Below the pieces are notes generated by a model. That model ran no database searches. It saw nothing but the letters and a program-made list of their open reading frames with translations, and had not been told where the DNA came from. The translations under genes were made by a program, and so were the position numbers. A stretch of 64,000 bases of DNA. Source: UBA935 sp031555615. Its GTDB lineage: Bacteria; Bacillota; Clostridia; Lachnospirales; Lachnospiraceae. Positions within the stretch are counted from its first letter, which is position 1. Every line of letters begins with the position of its first letter. Location of the stretch: contig JAVBUF010000007.1 of NCBI GenBank assembly GCA_031555615.1, forward strand, positions 1 through 64,000. Reading direction: 5' to 3'. Shown here one piece after another: positions 26,315 through 35,534 of this stretch.

Positions 26315-27489
26315 TGGACGGAATGTTATCCCAAGACGAAATTAATGCGCTGTTAAGCGGCATGAGTTTGTCGGATGATGCACCAGCAGATCCTGTTTCG
26401 ATATCGGTTGATGATACGTTGCTGACAAGTGAAGAGCGGGATGCTATTGGTGAAATAGCCAATATCAGTATGGGGTCTTCAGCAACCACTCTCTATGCAC
26501 TGGTTAACCGCAAGGTTAATATTACAACGCCGGAAGTAACGCTTGCTAACTGGAGTACTGTTATAGCGGATTACGAAAAACCCTGTGTTTTTATACAGAT
26601 CAGATATACAACCGGATTGGATGGCTCCAACATTATGGTTTTGAAAGAATCGGATGTTAAGATTATAACCGATTTGATGATGGGTGGAGATGGCAGCAAC
26701 ACAGAGGGGGAATTGGGGGAACTGCACTTAAGTGCAATCTCAGAGGCTATGAATCAGATGATGGGAGCAGCAGCCACATCTCTTTCGACAATGCTGGATA
26801 AAGTAATTGATATCAGCCCGCCGGAAGCAAGTCTGGTAGATTTGCTGGAGTATATGGACGGCGGTGATATAGCAGATTTTTTAAGAGGTACTTTTGTAAA
26901 GATAGCTTTTAAAATGCAGATCGGGGATTTGGTTGACAGTACCATCATGCAGCTTTATCCGGTAGACTTTGCCAGAACATTATATGAAACTTTTGTCAGT
27001 AGCCAGACAGGAGCACCGGTAAGCAGTGCAGCGCCGGAGCCCCAGCCGTATGTGCCACCGATTGTTCCGGAAATGCCGCCTCCAACCATGGCAGCAGATG
27101 CCAGCATGGGAATGCCGCAAATGGGGATGCCTCAGATGGGAATGCCCCAAATGGGAATGCCGCAGATGGGGATGCCCCAGATGGGAATGCCGCAGATGAA
27201 TATTCAGCCGGCACAATTTCAAAGCTTTTCGAATGATATCGGTTCAATACCGGGTCAGGAGAATATAGGCTTAATTATGGATGTGCCTCTGCAGGTAACA
27301 GTAGAACTGGGAAGAACAGTTAAATCCATATCGGATATACTTGATTTTGCACCGGGAACCATTATAGAACTTGATAAAATAGCCGGTGAGCCTATAGATG
27401 TTTTAGTAAATGGTAAGTTTGTAGCCAAAGGTGAAGTTGTGGTCATCGAAGAAAGTTTCGGTGTGCGCGTAACGGAAATCATAAAATAA
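26314..27489 (+). CDS. fliY: Flagellar motor switch phosphatase FliY
   Basis: C-ring protein of Gram-positive bacteria combining a CheC-like CheY-P phosphatase and a FliN domain; 391 residues. The N-terminal MLSQDEINALLSGM repeats the FliM-type CheY-binding peptide. CheC-like helices carry EIANISMGSSATTL and ISEAMNQMMGAAATSL. The FliN domain occupies about residues 320-390. Between them is a proline/methionine linker with six perfect MGMPQ units (27106-27195, 15 bases each). Confidence 0.96.
   Translation: MDGMLSQDEINALLSGMSLSDDAPADPVSISVDDTLLTSEERDAIGEIANISMGSSATTLYALVNRKVNITTPEVTLANWSTVIADYEKPCVFIQIRYTTGLDGSNIMVLKESDVKIITDLMMGGDGSNTEGELGELHLSAISEAMNQMMGAAATSLSTMLDKVIDISPPEASLVDLLEYMDGGDIADFLRGTFVKIAFKMQIGDLVDSTIMQLYPVDFARTLYETFVSSQTGAPVSSAAPEPQPYVPPIVPEMPPPTMAADASMGMPQMGMPQMGMPQMGMPQMGMPQMGMPQMNIQPAQFQSFSNDIGSIPGQENIGLIMDVPLQVTVELGRTVKSISDILDFAPGTIIELDKIAGEPIDVLVNGKFVAKGEVVVIEESFGVRVTEIIK
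27106..27195 (+). repeat. 15-bp coding tandem repeat in fliY (MGMPQ x6)
   Basis: Six consecutive 15-base units of the type ATGGGAATGCCGCAA encode MGMPQ. Codon-level differences between units are only synonymous. The array lies in the linker between the phosphatase and FliN domains, where a change in copy number would keep the frame. Confidence 0.95.
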
Positions 27490-27510
27490 ACAGTTAGGAG
27501 AAAAGGAAAC

Positions 27511-27873
27511 ATGGCGAAAAATATTTTAATTGTGGATGATGCAGCATTTATGAGAATGATGATTAAGGATATCCTTACGAAAAATGGATATAATGTTGCA
27601 GGAGAAGCAGAAAACGGGTTAAAGGCAATTGAGAAGTATAATGAATTGCAGCCGGATTTGGTTCTTATGGACATAACCATGCCGGAAATGGATGGGATTG
27701 CGGCACTGAAGCAAATAAAGGCAGCTCATGCTTCTGCACTTGTAATTATGTGTTCGGCAATGGGGCAGCAGGCAATGGTTATCGAATCTATTCAAGCCGG
27801 AGCGAAGGACTTTATTGTAAAGCCTTTCCAGGCTGAACGTGTATTGGAAGCTGTGAAGAAAGTAGTAGGATAA
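27511..27873 (+). CDS. cheY: Chemotaxis response regulator CheY
   Basis: Single-domain receiver of 120 residues, phosphorylated by CheA; the phosphorylated form binds FliM and FliY to set rotation. The acidic pair is Asp9/Asp10 and the phosphorylation site Asp54 in LVLMDITMPEMDG, with the conserved Lys in IVKPF. It sits between fliY and fliO as in B. subtilis. Confidence 0.96.
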   Translation: MAKNILIVDDAAFMRMMIKDILTKNGYNVAGEAENGLKAIEKYNELQPDLVLMDITMPEMDGIAALKQIKAAHASALVIMCSAMGQQAMVIESIQAGAKDFIVKPFQAERVLEAVKKVVG

Positions 27874-27874
27874 A

Positions 27875-28231
27875 ATGTTACTTACAGTATCTGACAGTGC
27901 AAATGGAATTATACAATTTTTAACAGTATTTGTTATATTTGTTTTTGTTGTGGCGATTACTCTTTTTACTACCAGATGGATTGGGAATTATCAAAAAGGC
28001 AAATCCCTTGGTGCTAACATAGAAGTCATCGAGACCTATAAGATAACAAACAACAAATATGTTCAAATCATCAGAATGGGTGAGAAGTATCTGGCCATTG
28101 CAATTGGCAAGGATGAAATCACCTTTCTGACTGAGTTGACTGAAGATGGAATCCATTTAACGGAAAATGTAAGTGAGCCTATGCTGGACTTCGCAAGTGT
28201 TTTGGAAAAAATAAAAAACTATAAGAAGTAG
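27875..28231 (+). CDS. fliO: Flagellar biosynthetic protein FliO
   Basis: A 118-residue protein with one membrane helix (about residues 8-30) followed by a basic cytoplasmic domain with YKITNNKYVQIIRMGEKYLAIAIG, as in FliO/FliZ. FliO helps assemble the FliP ring of the export gate. It starts 2 bases after cheY and precedes fliP. Confidence 0.88.
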   Translation: MLLTVSDSANGIIQFLTVFVIFVFVVAITLFTTRWIGNYQKGKSLGANIEVIETYKITNNKYVQIIRMGEKYLAIAIGKDEITFLTELTEDGIHLTENVSEPMLDFASVLEKIKNYKK

Positions 28232-28241
28232 GCGAAAGTAT

Positions 28242-29099
28242 ATGAAAAAAAATTTTGCCGTAGCAACTAAGATTATATGCCTGCTGTTTATAGTGGGCAT
28301 ATTGTGCATTGTTCCTTCACAGGAGACATATGCGGCGTTGGATACCAATCTCACCGGAACTACAGATGAACGAACAGCAATCAATGATGCAGGGACGGCA
28401 GAAACGGCAGATGATCTAAAGGAATTAAATATAGCCAATACGGTAACGGTGACGTATGATAACGGTAATGGTCAAATTAATGGTGCCTTGCGGATATTAA
28501 TTACCCTTACCTTAATTTCATTGGCACCGATATTATTGATATTGCTGACCTCGTTCACAAGAATAATTATTGTTCTTCATTTTACGAGAGCAGCGTTGAA
28601 TACCCAAACAGCTCCGCCTAATCAGGTACTGCTTGGGTTAGCTTTGTTTTTAACACTTTTTATCATGCAGCCGGCTATTACCCAGATCAATAATGAAGCG
28701 ATCATTCCCTTTGAAGCAGGCGAGATCGATCAAAAGGAAGCTCTGGAAAGAGGAATGGCACCTTTACGGGAGTTTATGTATGGACAAACACAGGTAAAGG
28801 ATGTAAAGCTGTTTATGGAAATCAGCAAGACCGAATGGGATGGTCAGCAGACCAGTATTCCTAATTCGGTGTTAATCCCCAGTTTTGTTATCAGTGAGCT
28901 GCGAACAGCTTTTATTATCGGTTTTGTAATTTACATTCCGTTTATTGTCATTGATATGGTGGTAGCCTCAACGCTGATGAGTATGGGTATGATGATGCTG
29001 CCGCCGACGACCATATCCATGCCGTTTAAAATTTTATTGTTTGTTATGGCGGACGGCTGGAATTTAATTATCGGTTCCATTGTCAAAACCTTTTATTAG
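28242..29099 (+). CDS. fliP: Flagellar biosynthetic protein FliP
   Basis: Core of the export gate, 285 residues. It has a cleavable signal peptide (about residues 1-31, ending SQETYA), then membrane helices with LTLISLAPILLILLTSFTRI, and a conserved PPNQVLLGLALFLTLFIM block. The C-terminal MMLPPTTISMPFKILLFVMADGW is typical. It precedes fliQ by 35 bases. Confidence 0.97.
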   Translation: MKKNFAVATKIICLLFIVGILCIVPSQETYAALDTNLTGTTDERTAINDAGTAETADDLKELNIANTVTVTYDNGNGQINGALRILITLTLISLAPILLILLTSFTRIIIVLHFTRAALNTQTAPPNQVLLGLALFLTLFIMQPAITQINNEAIIPFEAGEIDQKEALERGMAPLREFMYGQTQVKDVKLFMEISKTEWDGQQTSIPNSVLIPSFVISELRTAFIIGFVIYIPFIVIDMVVASTLMSMGMMMLPPTTISMPFKILLFVMADGWNLIIGSIVKTFY

Positions 29100-29134
29100 C
29101 TGTGAGATTAAGTTCGGGAAGGGAGTAAAGAGAG

Positions 29135-29407
29135 ATGTCAGCAGGAGATGTAAGCGCTATATCGGGAACGGCTATATTTTTAATTATCAAAACATCAGCG
29201 CCGGTTTTAATTGTATCATTGATAGTCGGTTTGGCCATCAGTATTTTTCAAACGGTTACCTCTATTCAGGAACAGACATTAACTTTTGTTCCGAAGATTT
29301 TAGCGGAATTTCTGGCGATTATTTTGCTGGGCCACTGGATGATGAATAATATGCGTGGATTTATGGTGGAGCTGTGGAGCGATTTCAGTGTCTACATTAG
29401 ACCCTAG
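29135..29407 (+). CDS. fliQ: Flagellar biosynthetic protein FliQ
   Basis: Two-helix export gate subunit of 90 residues. The motif LIVGLAISIFQTVTSIQEQT spans the first helix end and its loop, and TFVPKILAEFLAIILLGHWM the second helix. An overlapping frame across the fliP end is not coding. GGGAGT precedes the ATG. Confidence 0.95.
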   Translation: MSAGDVSAISGTAIFLIIKTSAPVLIVSLIVGLAISIFQTVTSIQEQTLTFVPKILAEFLAIILLGHWMMNNMRGFMVELWSDFSVYIRP

Positions 29408-29417
29408 GTAGAAATAA

Positions 29418-30197
29418 ATGATCGATTTATCTTTTGCTTATGCTGATTTAGAATATTTTTTATTAATTTTTGTAAGGGTCACTAGTTTTATCTATATTGC
29501 GCCCTTTTTTGGAATGAGCAACACGCCCAACAGAGTAAAAATCGGATTGGGCTTATTTGTTGCCTATTTACTTGATCAATCGATGGTTCATGGAGAAGTT
29601 GTTTACTCGACTCTTTTCGGATTTGCCATAGTGGTAATGAAAGAAGCAGTGACAGGTTTCCTGATCGGTTTCGGCGCGAATCTTTGTACGACTATTGTGG
29701 CTTTTGCCGGGCATATTACAGATATGGAAACAGGATTGTCGATGGCATCTTTATTTGATCCCACCACCAAGGAACAAACAAGTATTACCGGTATATATTA
29801 TAACTATTCCATTTTACTGATGCTGATAGTCAGTGGTATGCATCGCTATTTATTGCAGGCATTGATTGATACATTTACATTAATTCCCATCAATGGAGCG
29901 GTATTTAAGATAGACGGGATCGTACAAACTATGGTACAATTTTTAGGGGAATATGTAAGGATCGGATTTCGTATTGCATTGCCGGTTTTTGCCACCATCA
30001 TATTGGTCAATGCTGTTCTGGGAATGCTGGCGAAAGTATCTCCGCAATTAAATATGTTTGCGGTGGGAATTCAGATTAAGGTATTAGTGGGGCTTGCGGT
30101 TTTGTTTGTAACAGTAGGAATGTTACCGGGAGCAGCCGATTTTATTTTTACTCAAATGAAAAAAATGGTTGTTGCGTTTGTGGAGGTTATGATTTGA
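29418..30197 (+). CDS. fliR: Flagellar biosynthetic protein FliR
   Basis: Membrane export-gate subunit of 259 residues with six to seven hydrophobic helices. FVRVTSFIYIAPFFG near the N-terminus and the final LPVFATIILVNAVLGMLAKVSPQLN region match FliR. Its stop overlaps the TTG start of flhB, so the two are translationally coupled. Confidence 0.96.
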   Translation: MIDLSFAYADLEYFLLIFVRVTSFIYIAPFFGMSNTPNRVKIGLGLFVAYLLDQSMVHGEVVYSTLFGFAIVVMKEAVTGFLIGFGANLCTTIVAFAGHITDMETGLSMASLFDPTTKEQTSITGIYYNYSILLMLIVSGMHRYLLQALIDTFTLIPINGAVFKIDGIVQTMVQFLGEYVRIGFRIALPVFATIILVNAVLGMLAKVSPQLNMFAVGIQIKVLVGLAVLFVTVGMLPGAADFIFTQMKKMVVAFVEVMI

Positions 30198-31306
30198 TTT
30201 TGGAATATAATCTGCAATTTTTTGCAAAGGATGGTCCCGGCGGAGAGAAAACGGAGGCGGCCACCAGTAAAAAGCTGGCGGATGCCAGAAAAGACGGTCA
30301 GGTTGCTAAAAGTAAAGAAATAGCCAATGCTTTTGGTTTACTGGCACTTTTTTTGATTATCAAGTTTTATGTAGGCACAATCGGGACAAGTCTTAAAGAT
30401 TATTTATCGTTTGTCTACAATCAGATTCCGGATTTTATAAAGCTTTACAATGGAGATATACCGGTAGCAACTATCAGAATGTTATTCATTAATATGATTG
30501 TGCAGCTTATTCTGATTGTTGGACCGATTATGCTCATTGCTTTTTTGGTTGCGTTTTTATGTGATGTGGTTCAGGTTAAGTGGCAGCCCACGGGAAAACC
30601 CTTAAAACCTAAGTTCAGTAAGCTGAATCCGATTAAGGGATTCGGAAAGATATTTTCCAAAAATGCTATTGTAGAGCTGATTAAATCAATTGCCAAAATC
30701 GGGATTATCGGTTATGTGGCCTATACCTACATATTGGAAAGAGAAGAAGAAATTTTCATACTGTATGATATTACACTTGATCAGGCCATTGGACTGATTG
30801 GGGAAATGGTAACCGAATTGGGAATCAAAATTTCGCTTATTTATATGATTATTGCATTTGTGGATTATGCTTATCAAAAGTGGAAATTTAAAGATGATAT
30901 GAAGATGACCAAGCAGGAAGTAAAGGATGAATATAAGAATTCGGAAGGTGATCCTCACGTAAAGGGACAGCAGAAACGTCGAATGATGCAGGCTTCTCAG
31001 CGCCGGATGATGCAGCAGTTACCGGAGGCGGATGTGGTAATTACCAACCCCACTCATTATGCGGTTGCGATCAAGTATGACGCAGAGACTTATGATGCAC
31101 CGGTAGTATTGGCCAAGGGTGAAGATTATCTGGCATTGAAGATTAAGGAAGTGGCCAAAGAGCATCATATTGAAATTGTGGAAAATAAACCCTTGGCCAG
31201 AATGCTGTATGCCAATGTTGAGGTGGGCGGATTTGTACCGCCGGAGTTATATCAGGCGGTAGCGGAGGTGCTTGCCATGGTATACCATATACAGGGAAAA
31301 GTTTGA
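30194..31306 (+). CDS. flhB: Flagellar biosynthetic protein FlhB
   Basis: Export-gate switch protein of 370 residues. The N-terminus has the conserved DGPGGEKTEAATSKKLADAR. Four membrane helices follow. The autocleavage site NPTH is intact at residues 285-288 (TNPTHYAVAIKY), so the FliK-triggered specificity switch should work. The TTG at 30194 is the start because GGAGGT lies 6 bases upstream. It overlaps fliR by 4 bases. Confidence 0.96.
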   Translation: MILEYNLQFFAKDGPGGEKTEAATSKKLADARKDGQVAKSKEIANAFGLLALFLIIKFYVGTIGTSLKDYLSFVYNQIPDFIKLYNGDIPVATIRMLFINMIVQLILIVGPIMLIAFLVAFLCDVVQVKWQPTGKPLKPKFSKLNPIKGFGKIFSKNAIVELIKSIAKIGIIGYVAYTYILEREEEIFILYDITLDQAIGLIGEMVTELGIKISLIYMIIAFVDYAYQKWKFKDDMKMTKQEVKDEYKNSEGDPHVKGQQKRRMMQASQRRMMQQLPEADVVITNPTHYAVAIKYDAETYDAPVVLAKGEDYLALKIKEVAKEHHIEIVENKPLARMLYANVEVGGFVPPELYQAVAEVLAMVYHIQGKV

Positions 31307-31387
31307 TGAAGTCTACTATATGTAGCAAAAAATGTGGAAATTTATTTTATAGTATGGTAAAATCTTAAGTGGAAAGGAGGCGGAAAA

Positions 31388-33421
31388 ATGAAGAAGACCG
31401 ACCTTAGTGTTGCATTATATCTGTTAACGGCGTTTATTATGTTTATTGTTCCAATTCCCAGTTGGTTGTTGGATATTTTTCTGGCCTTTAATATTGCAGT
31501 TGCTTTTGCAGTTATGTTTGGCTGTATGTTTTCAAAAGAAGTGTTGGATATGGGATATTTTCCGACCATCCTGCTGTTTACGACGATTTTTAGAATTGCC
31601 TTGAACGTATCTTCCACCAGATTGATTTTGTCTACCGGTGATCCGGGAAATGTTGTAGCAACTTTCGGTAACTTTGTAGGCGGCGGAGATATTATTATTG
31701 GGGCCATTGTCTTTATTATTTTAATTTTGATCCAGTTTATGGTTATTAATAAGGGTTCCGAGCGTGTGGCTGAGGTAACAGCCAGATTTACGCTGGACGC
31801 TATGCCGGGTAAGCAGATGGCTATCGATGCCGATTTGAATACTGGAGCAATTACCGATGCGGAAGCCAAGCGGCTGCGTGATAAGATCCAGGAAGAAGCC
31901 AGTTTTTTCGGTTCTATGGATGGTGCGGTTAAATATGTTAAGGGAGATGCGGTAGCAGGGTTAATCCTGACAGTGATCAACATCGTGGGCGGTATTGCCA
32001 TGGGTGCATTACGTGAGAGTATGGAAATCATGGATGCCCTAAATAAATATGGAATACTGACTATGGGTGATGGACTGGTAAGCCAGATTCCTTCCCTTTT
32101 GATTTCGTTGTCCACCGGTATTCTGGTAACCAAGGGTTCCAAACAAGCCGATTTCGGTTCAGCTTTGATCGGTCAGCTTTTTGGCGTACCGAAGGTCTTG
32201 TACATGGTAGGTGCGGTTATTATTGCGTTAGGACTCCTTACACCTCTGAGCACGATGCTTTTCTTAGGACTGGGCCTGTTGTTTATTGTTTGCGGCCGGA
32301 TGATTGCAGGCACCATTGAAACGGCTAAGATTGAAGCAGAAGTGGATATGGAGGAAATGTCGGCAGAGGAAATCAGACAGCCGGAAAATGTTACCAGCTT
32401 ATTGCAGGTTGATCCTGTGGAGCTGGAATTTGGATATGGAATTATTCCGTTGGCAGACGTGAATCAAGGCGGGGATTTGCTGGACCGTGTTGTTATGATC
32501 AGAAGGCAGATTGCTCTGGAACTTGGTACGGTAGTTCCGATTATTCGTTTACGTGATAACATACAATTGAATCCCAATCAATATATTATAAAAATAAAAG
32601 GAATTCAGGTCAGTGAGGGAGAAATCCTGTTTGATCATTATATGGCTATGAATCCGGGATATGTGGAGGAAGAGATTACGGGGATTCCCACTTTTGAACC
32701 GTCCTTCCATTTGCCGGCGATCTGGATAACCGAAGGGCAGAGAGAACGGGCGGAAAGTATGGGATATACAGTAGTGGATCCGCCATCTATTATTGCCACT
32801 CATCTGACGGAAATTATTCGTCAATACATTGCGGAATTGCTTACCAGACAGGATGTCCAGAATCTGGTCAACAATTTAAAAGAAACCCATCCTTCTTTGG
32901 TGGACGAATTGGTACCCAAGCTGTTGGGATTGGGTGAGGTGCAAAAGGTACTGCAAAACTTACTTAAGGAAGGTATTTCCATTCGTGATCTGCTGACCAT
33001 ATTTGAAACGTTGGCAGATTATGCATCCACCACCAGAGATACGGATATATTGACGGAATATACGCGGCAGAGCTTGAAAAGAGCGATTTCCAGCAAATTT
33101 TTCCCATCTAATGAGACGACAAGCGTGGTAACCCTGGATCCCCGGATGGAGCAGGAGATTATGGCCAATGTTAAGCAGACCGAACAGGGGGCTTACCTGA
33201 CCTTGGATCCGGAAACCACCAAGACCTTGATGAGTTCGGTAGGTAATGAAGTGAAGAAACTGGAGAATCTGGGTAAAAATCCGATCGTTATTACATCACC
33301 CATCGTACGGATGTATTTTAAACGTTTGACAGAGGATTATTTTAAGGATTTAATCGTGGTATCATATAACGAAATTGACAGTAATGTGGAATTACAGTCT
33401 GTTGGGATGGTGACTGCATGA
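31388..33421 (+). CDS. flhA: Flagellar biosynthesis protein FlhA
   Basis: Largest export-gate subunit, 677 residues. The N-terminal half has about eight membrane helices with the FHIPEP-type signature RFTLDAMPGKQMAIDADLN near residue 140. The C-terminal cytoplasmic ring domain (about 340-677) docks chaperone-substrate complexes. AAAGGAGG precedes the ATG. Its end overlaps flhF (ATGA). Confidence 0.97.
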   Translation: MKKTDLSVALYLLTAFIMFIVPIPSWLLDIFLAFNIAVAFAVMFGCMFSKEVLDMGYFPTILLFTTIFRIALNVSSTRLILSTGDPGNVVATFGNFVGGGDIIIGAIVFIILILIQFMVINKGSERVAEVTARFTLDAMPGKQMAIDADLNTGAITDAEAKRLRDKIQEEASFFGSMDGAVKYVKGDAVAGLILTVINIVGGIAMGALRESMEIMDALNKYGILTMGDGLVSQIPSLLISLSTGILVTKGSKQADFGSALIGQLFGVPKVLYMVGAVIIALGLLTPLSTMLFLGLGLLFIVCGRMIAGTIETAKIEAEVDMEEMSAEEIRQPENVTSLLQVDPVELEFGYGIIPLADVNQGGDLLDRVVMIRRQIALELGTVVPIIRLRDNIQLNPNQYIIKIKGIQVSEGEILFDHYMAMNPGYVEEEITGIPTFEPSFHLPAIWITEGQRERAESMGYTVVDPPSIIATHLTEIIRQYIAELLTRQDVQNLVNNLKETHPSLVDELVPKLLGLGEVQKVLQNLLKEGISIRDLLTIFETLADYASTTRDTDILTEYTRQSLKRAISSKFFPSNETTSVVTLDPRMEQEIMANVKQTEQGAYLTLDPETTKTLMSSVGNEVKKLENLGKNPIVITSPIVRMYFKRLTEDYFKDLIVVSYNEIDSNVELQSVGMVTA

Positions 33422-34629
33422 TAATTAAGAAATTTCAGGGCAAAACAGAATCAGAAGCAATTGAAAGTGCCAAAAAAGAATTAGGCAGTAATGTGGTTGT
33501 GATGAATGTCCGCAATATGAAAAAAAAGGGCCTTTTGAGCCTTTTCAGTCCGCAGACGGTTGAAGTAACAGTAGCTTTGGAAGAAGAAAATGAGCGTTAC
33601 GGTGCAGGGAATATCAGAAAGGAAGAAAAACCGCCGGTGCCGGTTTCGGTCAAGCCGCCGCAAAAATTAGACATTATTGTGGAGGATAGTAGTCAGGCTG
33701 TTTCGGACAATCAGACAAAGGGCAATTTTGATTTGGGAGAAAAGCTGGACAGTTTACATTCATTGCTGGAACAACAGCTGCAGAAACCGGAGGAAGAAAA
33801 AACGGAAGAGGCAGAAAAGGAAAATCATGGTGAATTATATGTTTTTATGCGTTTGCTCTATAACACCATGTTGGATAATGAAGTCAATGAAAAATATGCC
33901 AATCAAATTATTGATGAAATGGAGAAAAACAATAAGCCCAACATGCCCTTTGACTACGCGCTTTCCAATACTTATCAGAAGATGATCTTAAAATTCGGAA
34001 AGCCGGCGGTTATTTTACCTGCCCAGGGCGGACCGAAGGTGGTTTTTTTCATCGGCCCTACCGGTGTGGGAAAAACTACAACGATTGCTAAAATTGCTTC
34101 CAGGTTCAGTGTGGATGAACATAAAAAGGTGGCCCTTCTGACAGCGGACACTTATCGTATAGCAGCAGCGGAGCAGCTGCGGACATATGCCAATATCCTG
34201 GAAGTTCCCTTCCGGGTTATTTATACCAAAGAAGAAGTGGGTCAGGCAATGCTGGACTTTAAGGATTACGATTATATTCTGGTTGATACGGCGGGGCATT
34301 CCCATCAAAATGAATCACAACGGGATCAAATGAACAGTTTCATTCATTCGGTTGACGGGATGGTTGAGAAGGAAGTATTTCTGGTATTAAGTGCAACTAC
34401 GAAATATAGAGATTTGGTGAGCATCGCTGATACTTATTCTGAAATGACCGATTATAAATTGATTTTTACGAAGCTGGATGAAACAACAACTTTGGGGAAT
34501 TTGTTGAATTTGAAATTATATACCGGCGCATCTTTATCCTATGTGACGTGTGGACAGAATGTTCCGGATGATATTGAAGACTTTAATCCGCAAAAGACAG
34601 TAAAACAATTGCTTGGGGGAAGAAAATAA
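33418..34629 (+). CDS. flhF: SRP-family GTPase FlhF
   Basis: Signal-recognition-particle-like GTPase that controls flagellar placement and number, 403 residues. The N-terminal MIIKKFQGKTESEAIESAKKEL is typical. The charged linker is about residues 70-140. The NG domain begins its P-loop at GPTGVGKTTT (residue 213), with DTAGHSHQNE and TKLDETTTLG later. It overlaps flhA by 4 bases and precedes its activator flhG by 2 bases. Confidence 0.96.
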   Translation: MIIKKFQGKTESEAIESAKKELGSNVVVMNVRNMKKKGLLSLFSPQTVEVTVALEEENERYGAGNIRKEEKPPVPVSVKPPQKLDIIVEDSSQAVSDNQTKGNFDLGEKLDSLHSLLEQQLQKPEEEKTEEAEKENHGELYVFMRLLYNTMLDNEVNEKYANQIIDEMEKNNKPNMPFDYALSNTYQKMILKFGKPAVILPAQGGPKVVFFIGPTGVGKTTTIAKIASRFSVDEHKKVALLTADTYRIAAAEQLRTYANILEVPFRVIYTKEEVGQAMLDFKDYDYILVDTAGHSHQNESQRDQMNSFIHSVDGMVEKEVFLVLSATTKYRDLVSIADTYSEMTDYKLIFTKLDETTTLGNLLNLKLYTGASLSYVTCGQNVPDDIEDFNPQKTVKQLLGGRK

Positions 34630-34631
34630 AG

Positions 34632-35516
34632 ATGGATCAGGCAGAACAGTTAAGAAATATTATTAAAGCCAATGGGGGTCCTCAACGGCCGTTAGCCAGA
34701 GTTATTACGGTGACCAGCGGTAAAGGGGGCGTAGGAAAATCAAATACGGCAATTAATCTGGCTATTCAATTCCGGAAAATGGGACAGAGAGTCATTATTT
34801 TAGATGCCGATTTTGGTTTGGCAAATATTGAAATCATGTTCGGCGCAGTGCCCAAACATAATCTGTGTGATCTGATCTATCAAGGGAAAAATATAAGGGA
34901 AATTATTACCTGGGGACCCATGGAAGTGGGATTCATCTCCGGCGGTTCAGGTATAGCCGGTTTATCTAATTTAAGCAGGGAGTATTTGATCTATATTATT
35001 CAGAATCTTGCCGAATTAGACGCCATAGCAGATGTGATTATTGTGGATACCGGAGCCGGAATCTCTGATGCAGTGCTGGAGTTTCTGGTGGCCAGTGGTG
35101 AGATTCTGCTGGTTACGACACCGGAACCCACATCCATAACGGATTCATATTCCCTGTTAAAGGCACTCAACAGACATCACAGATTTTCCAGAGAAGCATC
35201 TCAGATTAAAGTGATTGCCAACCGGGTCGACAGCCAGAATGAAGGGCAAACATTATTCAATAAATTAAATGCAGTGGTTTCCAGATATTTAAAACTTCCG
35301 ATTCTTTATCTTGGAGCAGTCCCACAAGACTCAATGCTGTCCAAGGCAGTGATGCAGCAGATGCCGGTTTCACTCCAAACTCCAACAGCCAAATCGGCAC
35401 AAGCATATGAAGCGATTGCAGCTAAATTAATGAATAAGGAAGAAAATGTGAATTTGAAAAAGCGGGGAATGGCGGCTTTCTTTTCTCACATTGTGACAGG
35501 AAAAAAAATGAACTAG
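34632..35516 (+). CDS. flhG: MinD-like ATPase FlhG (YlxH)
   Basis: MinD/ParA-type ATPase of 294 residues that stimulates FlhF and limits flagellar number. The deviant Walker A TSGKGGVGKSNTA (residues 28-40) carries both lysines (31 and 36). ILDADFGLANIEIMFG and IIVDTGAGIS follow. The N-terminal DQAEQLRNI motif is the FlhF-activating helix. A C-terminal amphipathic segment, KKRGMAAFFSHIV, could bind membrane. Confidence 0.95.
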   Translation: MDQAEQLRNIIKANGGPQRPLARVITVTSGKGGVGKSNTAINLAIQFRKMGQRVIILDADFGLANIEIMFGAVPKHNLCDLIYQGKNIREIITWGPMEVGFISGGSGIAGLSNLSREYLIYIIQNLAELDAIADVIIVDTGAGISDAVLEFLVASGEILLVTTPEPTSITDSYSLLKALNRHHRFSREASQIKVIANRVDSQNEGQTLFNKLNAVVSRYLKLPILYLGAVPQDSMLSKAVMQQMPVSLQTPTAKSAQAYEAIAAKLMNKEENVNLKKRGMAAFFSHIVTGKKMN

Positions 35517-35534
35517 GAGGAAATTTGAGACGAT

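Noticed and set aside
27106..27195. CRISPR-like repeats
   Set aside because: The units are directly adjacent without spacers and encode a peptide repeat.
29080..29349. 89-codon frame overlapping the fliP end and fliQ
   Set aside because: It is out of frame with both conserved genes, has no family features and is covered by fliQ.
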